From contig CM069452.1 of assembly GCA_035610835.1 (NCBI GenBank), positions 71,954,919 through 72,018,918 on the forward strand: DNA of 64,000 bases, written 5' to 3'. Below are positions 55,831 to 64,000 of the stretch, in pieces (position 1 is the stretch's first letter; each line of letters opens with the position of its first letter). Both the position numbers and the translations under genes were made by a program. The stretch comes from Ophiura sarsii (Eukaryota; Echinodermata; Ophiuroidea; Amphilepidida; Ophiuridae). The notes below the pieces were generated by a model. That model made no database searches and was not told the origin of the DNA. It worked only from the letters and a program-made list of their open reading frames with translations.

Positions 55831-56671
55831 CCCACCATATGTATTTATAGCAAATGCAACATTTACCAGTCCCATACTATCAGTGTATGATATAGAGTTG
55901 GCCATTCGACTTGAAAATTGTTGTCGTTAAATGCAGCTTGTAATATTTCTAACATAATATTGCATATCCGTCATTATTGATTATCACCACATGGAAAAAT
56001 TAAACAAGGAAACATTAATATGTTTGTGCCTCATGTCGGGCATTAAGAAGGAATCACATTTTATTTCCTACAGCATGCATTTATAAATGTTTCAGAATTT
56101 AGCTCTACATTTATTTTAAACCACGAATGTTCACAACGTCTTTGCCCGATGCAGTCGCCCAGGCGACACAACTCCCCAGTGACAACCTAGAAGTAAAAGT
56201 TGTGTTCATCCAAAATAAGAATCAAAATCTTAATGTTCCAATTTCAATGCTATCTTGACAGAGAATGAAATTTACGCCAAACCAAAAACATGGCGGCCTA
56301 ACTCACAAAGCCCATGATTGGTCTGCCCTCCAAACAAAACCCAGTTTCATTGGTCCTTAACGTAATGCCCCCAACGACACAACAACATCAGCAACGGAAC
56401 CTACCATTTTCCCTGAGGTGATGTTTGGTTTCAATGGATGGACCATGGAAACTGAATTTTGGTGATGTGGTTATTACATTTGACACTCATACTCCCCCTA
56501 TGGAAGACATTACCTTAATCTTCCGCACAGGGAGTGTGAATGTCAAATGGGTTTAGCTACAGGGGCAGATGGGTAACTCCATTGAAATCTACACTCCCTG
56601 TGTGGAAGATTAAGATCATGCATTCCATAGCGGGTTGTATGTATCTCAACCGGAATAACCCAATGGACATA
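55831..56671. other. Gene B intron, no exon seen
   Basis: Near 56496-56630 there is an inverted pair (tcttccgcacagggagtgtg / cactccctgtgtggaagatt), a possible short foldback. Nothing else was recognised. Confidence 0.5.
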
Positions 56672-56863
56672 TTCATCAAAACCAGTGTTTTGAGGTGAAT
56701 AAATGGAAATGTACTCACCAACTAACGTTTCATCTGACTTGATCAGTCAGATTTCATCAGAGTTGTGATCCACTACTGTAGAATCGCGGAACTGGTGTTG
56801 CCAGAAATGCGGGAATCAGGGTTGCCAGATTATTTATTCACCCCAATCACTGGTTTTGATGAA
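56672..56863. mobile_element. MITE with TTCATCAAAACCAGTG ends
   Basis: ttcatcaaaaccagtgtttt, then gaggtgaataaat pairs with atttattcaccccaatcact, then ggttttgatgaa. The middle contains catctgacttgatcagtcag, itself partly symmetrical. 192 bp in total. Confidence 0.8.
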
Positions 56864-56886
56864 CACACTATTTCTACATATTAACC

Positions 56887-57226
56887 TTAACACTTTCCAC
56901 GCAGCTATTAGTTTTACCATATACAAAACAGATTTTTCAGAAACCTTTCCCAAGTCTTTCTGAAGGATTACCGAACCAATACTAATTCAATAAGTTTTTG
57001 AAGGTGAAATTTCATGAAAGATGATGACATAAAGTATTGGAATTTAATTTTCTTTAAAATAATCTATTTTTTTTTTATTTTTTACCCATAATCCCTAGTT
57101 CACATTTTGCGACTTTCCCAGATCGCATCACTAATGACGTTCAATAATTTTGAACTTTTTTAAACATTTTGTGAAATTTTGGAATATCGTCTGCAGACGC
57201 CTGCGCTGTCGCGTGAAAAGTGTTAA
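56887..57226 (-). mobile_element. TTAA-family MITE enlarged by internal sequence
   Basis: TTAA (56887-56890) + cactttccacgcagctatta ... cgtctgcagacgcctgcgct + gtcgcgtgaaaagtg + TTAA (57223-57226). The middle (about 56985-57140) is not family sequence, so something replaced or entered the body. The right end is 46 bp upstream of the exon at 57273. Confidence 0.83.
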
Positions 57227-57272
57227 CAAACCTGATGAACCTATACAATAAGCCCTCATTCTCATTTCATAG

Positions 57273-57402
57273 ATAACGCCTCACGTGACCTTGTCGTCCA
57301 ATGGCAGCACTAATGCTGGACTTGGTGTTGAGATGACATTTATCGCTGACCAATGGCAGGGACCAGAGACATCACCTCCAACAGTAACAGGCACATCCTC
57401 AG
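57273..57402 (+). CDS. Gene B exon: end of FN3-like module 2 (paralogue of bases 1-24)
   Basis: Acceptor ttctcatttcatag, donor gtaagat; 130 bp, phase 0 in, phase 1 out. It reads ITPHVTLSSNGSTNAGLGVE, MTFIADQWQGPETSPPTVTG and TSS. It completes the F-G strands of module 2 and then a Pro/Thr linker like the one that opens the stalk exon of gene A. NGS is a glycosylation sequon. Its last 24 bases have one difference from bases 1-24. Confidence 0.88.
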
Positions 57403-57489
57403 GTAAGATTGGGAAACATTCATACACTATTAGTCATGTTAGTAGAGTTGCGAACCAATCAGAAATAGTTCAAGAATGTTAGCATCATA

Positions 57490-58860
57490 CGAGGGTCATT
57501 CAGTAAGTTATGAAAGTGGTCATGGTATAGGATGCATGAGTGATTCTATTGAGGGATATTGTGATCAATACAAAGTATGAACCGTTGTCTTTCTAACAAT
57601 ACAGTTTTGGATTTATAAGTGTGAACTATGACGTCATAGCATTGTCTCAAAGTAAGTACATTTGGGACACTACTAAATAAGTTATTTGGTGGGAAATTTG
57701 AATTGTTTGTATGAAACATGTGGTAAGAAGATTGCATAACATGACACCAGATGCAGGTAAATCCCAATTTTTTTTCGCGTAAGTATGATAAAAAAGACAA
57801 TAACTTTAATCCTGTGTAATTTGATATATGTAGTATAAGAGGAAAAAGTGAGGAGAGGCAATGGAATAAAAAGTATACAAATATCAGTATTTCAAATAGC
57901 CAATTTCATTGAAAAAATGCCTAGTCAGTGAATCACTTATATTGCGGAAAATCAAACAATTTAGGAAAAATCCAAGCAATTAACCAGTTTGGGAGATACC
58001 ATATGATAGCTAACTAATTATCTGAACTTATTCGCATGAAACCTGCAGAAAATATGCGCATGCGCAGATGGCAGATCATTTTGAACAGGGCCAAAAATGG
58101 CTAAAATCATGAAATTAACCAGATAAAAGCTTACTGTGCCTTCAAATTCTAATCAGAAATAAAGAAAAATGCTTAAATCAATGTGTATAAATATTGTGAT
58201 AGTCAAATTGAAGATATACAAGAATGTATCAATCAAAGATGGATGCCAAAACTTCTCTTATTACTGTTATCTTTAGAGCTACTAGATATGTATTGTTAAA
58301 GTAATCGTCACATAATTTCAATGGTTTGAGGAAATTTTATGAACAGCTCCTCTTGAAATCCCCGCTATTATTGCTTTACATCCCACAACAATTTACTAAA
58401 TTATAATCCCTCCATTGTTCTTTATCCTTTGATGTTTTCTAAGGTATATCATTGCGGATTTTGCTAAATAAAAGCGTATTTGAGATGGTCCCTTCTTGTT
58501 TGTATTAAGGAATTCAGATCTAAAAAAGAGTGTCAAACAGAGATAAGTGTGTGTTCTAACTATGTGCCAAGTGTTATCTGTTTTTATGATTGCAATGCCG
58601 AGGTATACCCAAATGCATCAATCAACCCATATTTTTAACATATTACATATCCAGCCAAATAATTGACAGATTGCAGTTAGTGTCTGAAACCTATTGTGTT
58701 TATGTTAATGACGTTACATAACCAAAGGTATCTAACAATCCAAAAGTGTATTGTTTGAAAGACAAAGGTTCATACTTTGTATTGATCACACTATCCCTCA
58801 ATAGAATCACTCATGCATCCCATACCATGATCACTTTCATTATATATTGAACGACCCTCG
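57490..58860. mobile_element. Mariner-like non-autonomous element with proven empty site
   Basis: CGAGGGTCATTCAGTAAGTT at the left is the inverse of the right end (tatatattgaacgaccctcg), with about 95 bp of inverted similarity including gatgcatgagtgattctatt and gatcaatacaaagtatgaac. TA flanks both sides (57488-57489, 58861-58862), and copy 1 has a single TA at 101-102. The CGAGGGT(C/T) ends and TA duplication fit Tc1/mariner. I see no transposase remnant in the 1.2-kb interior. Confidence 0.93.
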
Positions 58861-58890
58861 TATTGCAACAAACCTGGGAATAGCTGGTAA

Positions 58891-60243
58891 TAGGCATAGC
58901 ACAATGCACACACACAGAGTCTGCCACTGGGAGCATTACACCAGTGAACAACAACATATGAAGAGCTGTGTTGCATAAAAGCCTACATCCACTTCTACCT
59001 GTTACTCATTTTGCATTATTGAATGGATAGCTATTCACAATGTGGAATGTGGTTTTGTATTGTTGCCTCAATTGGCGTGCATGGATGCACTAATCCAAGT
59101 CATGAAGACAGCCATGGAATATTTGGATTAATTAATCATGCAAAATGAGTAACATGTAGGAGTGGTCTGTAAGCCCTTATTCAAAACAATCTTTTCATAT
59201 AATGTATGCAGCTCCACTTTGAAAAAAACCCTATATAAAATTAATTATCCTCACAGTAGGCACTCCATGTAGGGCAGTGAACTTGCCATATATGGGTAGT
59301 CATGACCTTGGACTATATAACCTTGATCCAGGTATAAATACTTATCATCCGGTTTTTTAGTTATGACTGTTTTTACCAATTTTCGAAATTTGCTCTGAAC
59401 TTGAATATATTGGGCCAATTTAAATAAACCTAACCTGAGATATTGTACTAAACACTTAAATCCATTTAGTGATATGCTCAGATTTTGCATCCTTTGAGTG
59501 CCTACTGTGAGGAAAAGACTGATAATTTAAATATGGGTATTTAAGAAATGGAAAAGCTTGTTTAATTTCTAAATCCATCAATATTTGTCAATCAAATTGG
59601 GTATACATGTTATATATCTATTACCGATCACTCTTATGATGGGAAAAAATTGTCGGACATTGCTCATTTGCATATTAATGACTTGAATAGATAATTAGCT
59701 AATTTGCATATTTAATGAGCTTATCAAACTAAATTATAGTTTAAAAGATTGGGTATCGTACAGTTAGCTAGTATACCAAGTTTGATTGCAATACACCATT
59801 CACATCTGGATTTATACCATTTACGCATATTAATTAGCTGGACTTAGTCACTTTTTTGATTGCGGTCAGTAAAACTGGTCAAAATGACCAATTTCACTAG
59901 CTTATTTTAGCTTAATGCAATATAATTTTACCATATTTTTTTAATTTAACATGGTATATAGATATTCAATTGTTAAAGAAATATGTGTAAATGGTGTTTT
60001 GAATGTTACATTATTAACAAATTGAGCTCTCTAAATCCTGATAAATTATATTTGTGGGCATTGTTACTGTTTTTGGCAGGTTTTCGGCCATTTTCCGAGT
60101 ATCTCAAAACACCGTACCACAAGAATGCATTGACCGATTGTCATAATTCTTTTTGGAAAATAAATCTTTCATTGCAATCTTTCATTTGAATCCAATTTTG
60201 TACATGTCTCAATCATTTGAATGTTATGTGTGCTATGCCTACC
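58891..60243. mobile_element. Element with TAGGCATAGCACA ends and proven empty site
   Basis: taggcatagcacaatg at the left is matched in reverse by tgtgctatgccta at the right. GGTAA stands before (58886-58890) and after (60244-60248) the insertion, and copy 1 has one ggtaa at 126-130. The interior is very AT-rich with no protein. It contains an inverted pair (ctgttactcattttgcat 58999 / atgcaaaatgagtaaca 59136) and a nested MITE (59249-59512). Confidence 0.87.
59249..59512. mobile_element. Nested 264-bp MITE, CCTCACAGTAGGCACTC ends
   Basis: cctcacagtaggcactc and gagtgcctactgtgagg are perfect 17-bp inverted ends. The minus-strand frame 59251-59490 fills the element but has no recognisable domain. 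It sits inside the 58891-60243 element, so it inserted later. Confidence 0.83.
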
Positions 60244-60269
60244 GGTAACAAGCTGATTTTTGCAGGGTA

Positions 60270-60453
60270 CTCTCTTAATGTAAAAGAGCTAAAACTCACT
60301 CTTTGAGAGCTCTATTTTTACTCTGAAATGAGTGGCAATCACTCTGAAAAGAGTGAACTTCACTCCAGAAACGAGTGATCTTCACTCCAAAAAAGAGCTG
60401 TCCTTCCTAGAGCTCTCAAAAGAGTGAGTTTTAGCTCTTTTACATTTAGAGAG
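60270..60453. mobile_element. 184-bp MITE with CTCTCTTAATGTAAAAGAG ends and proven empty site
   Basis: ctctcttaatgtaaaagagc followed by taaaactcactcttt pairs with the right end (aaagagtgagttttagctct followed by tttacatttagagag). TA flanks both sides (60268-60269, 60454-60455) against a single TA in copy 1 (149-150). The interior is alternating gagtga/tcactc words. It shares ends with 32285-32540. Confidence 0.94.
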
Positions 60454-61142
60454 TAGGTCCAGGAAAATGTGTAGAATCACATATCAAAAGTCCCTAAGAA
60501 TCCCGGGTGTCCTAACATTTTTAGAGCTAAAATCCAAAAGGGCCGCTATAGGGGGTCAAAAATGGCTTCAATCAAGCTGACAATCATATAATATTGTTCG
60601 TCTGAGCACAAGGATTCTTAAATGTATAGTTTGCTTCACTTCCGATGTTTGGTTACAGAGATATTGAGCAAAATGTAAAAAGGTCATTGACCTTTGCATT
60701 TAGGGTCAAAATATAAGCCGCTTGCTCCGATTTAGAAACGATATCTCAAATTGTTGTCAAAAATGTTCGGACAACGTAGCAAAATCATCAGTTTTTAGTA
60801 AAAAATACCGAAATTGCACCAAAATCATCTAGGGGCCTTAAAAACACTTCTCAAGGAGCGCATTTTTTTCAATCTTTGACCAAAAAGTGACAACAATTTG
60901 ATTTTTACCACAAAAATAAGTTCTCTTTAAGATGTTGCATGAATGAGAAAGATGAATCTACATTTAGAGTGTAGAGGTTATCAACGTAATAGTACCACTA
61001 TGATGCCATGATCATGATGATGTTATGCATATGTCTATGGGGGAACCGAGACAAATTGGAGACCAGATTAAGGGCATTTTGCGAGAACGCAATGCATTGT
61101 GGTGGTGTCTTTAAAATCTTGGAGTACCTTTAGAATACCCTA

Positions 61143-61362
61143 CACACAGAAAACACTATGTAAAAAAATTACACAAATTATGTAAAAAATACACAATCTG
61201 TGTAAAAAAAGAACTCCATATTACTATGTAAACAGTTGTGTTAAGCTTTTGCATAGGAATTTACACAAGCTTGGGTATATATTACATGTTTTATGTAAAC
61301 TCTTACATAATAATTATGGAGTTCTATATTTACATAATTTTTTACATAGTGTTTTCTGTGTG
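61143..61362. mobile_element. 220-bp MITE with CACACAGAAAACACTATGTA ends and proven empty site
   Basis: cacacagaaaacactatgta followed by aaaaaatta pairs with the right end (tacatagtgttttctgtgtg). TA flanks both sides (61141-61142, 61363-61364), and copy 1 reads through at 823-826. The interior consists of tgtaaa / tttaca words. Confidence 0.94.
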
Positions 61363-63210
61363 TATACCACCGGGGAATCCATGAGTGTATTTACATGTGT
61401 CATCCACCATGTCCACGTGCGAAAATGATGGCTTCACCAGCGGTGCTAGATTTCCCAAACAAGGTTGGGCTTCGCGCCAGCGAAGATGATACGTTTTTAA
61501 AAAGGTTGAGCTTCAAAAATAGTAGAAATGGTATAGGGTATACTAAAGTTTAGCAAATATCTTCTTTGATAAATACAATAAAAACGTACGTCGAATCTGT
61601 ATACAGTTCAGCGAGCTTTCTGTGAACTACGCCCGAGCTACAATGTTATTATTGCACATATTTAACTAACCTGTCCAAATGTTGTATTATATTGATGAAA
61701 ATTACAAAATGTTGGGATGAAAAAAATATAGAAAAAAATTCTGTATAATTATTGTAATTTATTTCGCGGCCGCCGGGGGACGGGTTGACCGCACAAACAA
61801 GCCAATAATACAAATCGTGAACATAAAACGGCTACTTCTACTGTATGAACTTTCCCTGTTCACGCAGTGAAATCGTCCTAGCAAGTTGAGAAATTAGTTT
61901 GAATGAAGGATTTGTTGGAAACAAACCCAATAAAAATAATAACATTAACAAGATGTTTGAATTGCATGTTCATTGCGCTAATATTTTCATGACATTTCTG
62001 GGTTGACTCAAGCTTTACGGAAACACTGAGTATGTTTAACCCTCTGAGCGCTATCTGCATATCTAACAATGTTTATGATTGGTAAATTACAAGACATTCT
62101 CATTTGAACACCCAATTAAAATACTGCTTATGAAATATTTATCAAGGATACAATTAGTCTATCAATGTTTCTGATTGGTGCAATAAATGATGTATGGATT
62201 TCCGACCAATCGGCAGGTAGTTCTCAAGGGTTGGTTCGACCAACATTTAATTCCTTATAGAATATAAAAGAAATACGTTTTCTATTCAATAACAGGAAAG
62301 CTCTAATAGAAATCACTAATACACTGTAACATGTATACATAATTAGGTTGATATCCGAATGTTTGAAATCTTAGGGTATTTCCCTTTCTACCTTTTAAGT
62401 TTAATATGAATGTGTCAATACTACGTCTTACAGCGCAAATCCCTGAGAGAGGCTGTGTAATAAACCCCTGACAGGGTTTAAGCAAAATGGGCCGGCAACG
62501 TGAGTCATCGCCACTCCCAGTGTTTCACAATGTTTTGGGGCTAAACTCGGCTAAATAGGGGGTGTCTGTGATATAAGCTTATTTTTGTCTACTGTCGTCA
62601 ACACTTTTAAGGACACGCAACTTACGTCGTGACTCATCACTTTGTCAAGAAATATCCCCAGATCCCAGCTCTTTCTCGTTATGTCTTGTCTACAATGCAT
62701 GCAAAATGATATGGCTCGCCTAATAGCAGGCGACCAGGCAGAGTGCCAGTAACAACAGATTTCGTGCCGTTCAAGACAAATTTGGCGAATGACTTTGACC
62801 GATTGTCTTTGACCATGACGCCAAGGCCCTTAGGAGATAGGCTTTAGTCATTGGTGATAATTAGTTAATTAACTAGTATAATGACATAATGATGAATAGT
62901 AATAAATGATGCGTATAGTGACCTGTTGCCAATGCCAAGGGGTCTCTATTAGGAGATTGTGGAGTGAGACAATTGGGAACTCACTTGACGTTGATGTCGC
63001 AGGTTTTTTTTGCTGGCCGTCACTTTTCAAATGCGCGTTTTGCATTTTAATGTAAATATATCGAAAAGCCTTCGCCAATGATTAATCGAATAACTGAAAT
63101 GCAGGTTGCGAGTCGGTTCACGAGTAAAGCGGTTCTGGGGTGGGAGTTGGAGTAGTCTCTGTCTGTTAGGCTCAGTTAGGGTTGTCATATAAAGCGTGTC
63201 CGAAAAAAAA

Positions 63211-63400
63211 ACACACACCAAATTGTGATCCAGTATCGAGCGATACTGGTACGCGTGATACCAGTGAGATTTGTCCCAGTATTGAACGATACTTGTACAC
63301 CCGATACTGGGACATTTTATATGCCAGAATCTGGGGCCTAAAGAACACCTTTTCCCCACTACCTTCCAGTATCGGCCGATATTGGAACACTGACAGCTAC
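63211..63400. repeat. Palindrome array 5, near-identical to part of array 1
   Basis: About 105 bp from accaaattgtgatccagtat to gacattttatatg equals 9511-9614 with one or two differences. The end motif (ccagaatctggggcctaaag, then aacaccttttcccca) then follows prematurely, with a further unit (ccagtatcggccgatattgg) placed beyond it at about 63366. The order of pieces differs from array 1, so this is a rearranged copy. Confidence 0.88.
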
Positions 63401-64000
63401 AGGCTGTCCCAAAATGATTAGTACCCATCGATGCCCAAAGTTCAATACATTTTTTCATCATCAAAATCAATGAGATTAAATCCGTTTTTTATTTTATCAT
63501 ATTTACTATAATACTCTACCCTTTTATTTGAATTTTAGATCATGAATATCGGACTAATTTAAATGAAGTTACACTCCATTGTGTAAGACATGGTGATTTC
63601 ACCTTTTTGGCAAAGTGCAAAAAAATGAGTTTTTAAACAGCTTGTTTAAAAGAAACTAATACATTCTCTTAATCTCTTGTCTGCTAATATCTTTGGTTCC
63701 TTTCTATTTTAAACTGCTGTTGTATCATATTGTTGTTCATACCATTAATACTTCTTCATTTTGATTCAATTTGAAGAGTAAAAATGGATCGTCACGCATG
63801 AGCGACCCCGAGCTTTGTTTCTATAATGAGCTAGCTTTGAGGCTAAACTTGATTGAGGGACATTTAAACAGGTAAAGACGTAGTCATGGGTAATTAGCAG
63901 TGGCTTAGATTTCTTTTTCATATTGGGGATGCAATTTCCTACAATCTTGGTAAAAATGATATAGTCCCGTAGTGTTTAACCTCACGAAATCCATTCTCCA
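63401..64000. other. No gene recognised at right edge
   Basis: AT-rich intron-like sequence. The gene B stalk/membrane exon predicted from gene A has not been reached. Confidence 0.45.

Larger units (their letters stand above)
57379..63180 (+). repeat. Segmental duplication, copy 2 (partner 1-3250)
   Basis: Colinear with 1-3250 but enlarged by four element insertions (57490-58860, 58891-60243, 60270-60453, 61143-61362). Without them it would be near 2.7 kb. The similarity stops at about 63180, just before a palindrome array not present after 3250. The right break differs between copies, so either the duplication edge or a later insertion lies there. Confidence 0.93.

Noticed and set aside
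57546..57800. Minus-strand frame as mariner transposase remnant
   Set aside because: The translation lacks helix-turn-helix or D-D-D/E features, and most of the start overlaps the terminal inverted repeat.

Overview
This is eukaryotic, intron- and repeat-rich DNA. The coding sequence is split into short exons with GT/AG borders and matching phases, and most of the window is transposon-derived. There is no bacterial-style gene packing. The host is probably a marine invertebrate deuterostome, perhaps an echinoderm. I infer this from the style of the repeats, from tandemly duplicated fibronectin-III receptors and from an excess of the octamer TAGGCCTA. No species-diagnostic gene is present.

Host genes. 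Two tandem, same-strand (+) genes are visible in part. Gene A enters at the left edge as the last 24 bases of an exon. After an apparent 23-kb intron it ends in a terminal exon at 23026-23516 that encodes a Ser/Thr-rich stalk, one membrane span and a short tail. Gene B shows seven internal exons (41877-41986, 45123-45182, 49877-49946, 50934-50978, 51848-52056, 53335-53394, 57273-57402). They encode one incomplete and one fuller fibronectin-III-like module joined by a small two-cysteine linker. The end of the last B exon plus about 5.8 kb of intron (57379-63180) matches positions 1-3250. A and B are therefore paralogues from a local duplication, and B's stalk/membrane exon should lie to the right of the window.

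Mobile DNA. The 23-kb intron of gene A holds an 8.43-kb DNA transposon (10681-19110) with a TA target duplication. Its 2-kb inverted arms are each built of about five units of roughly 350-390 bp, and they flank a decayed single-gene core (13291-17098). The core reads as a mobile-element protein with acidic motifs arranged like those of a FEN/PIN nuclease and a broken Cys-rich tail. Many non-autonomous elements surround it: a TTAA-flanked family of about 13 copies, some of which touch exon borders, a hAT-type element with an exact 8-bp duplication, several foldback elements, and nested insertions.

The most unusual element type is a set of arrays (9400, 24103, 53518, 54809, 63211) of 18-bp palindromes cagtatcgNNcgatactg. 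They repeat every 34-35 bp, have a variable central dinucleotide, and several are bounded by inverted ends ggaaaaagtgtacttta. One copy carries an apparent 8-bp target duplication. Comparing the two segmental-duplication copies reveals four insertions, each with its empty target site in the other copy. A 44-bp piece of gene A's terminal exon is repeated 4.2 kb upstream of that exon.

A 100-N assembly gap lies at 33038-33137. I saw no convincing tRNA, rRNA, CRISPR array or complete retrotransposon.
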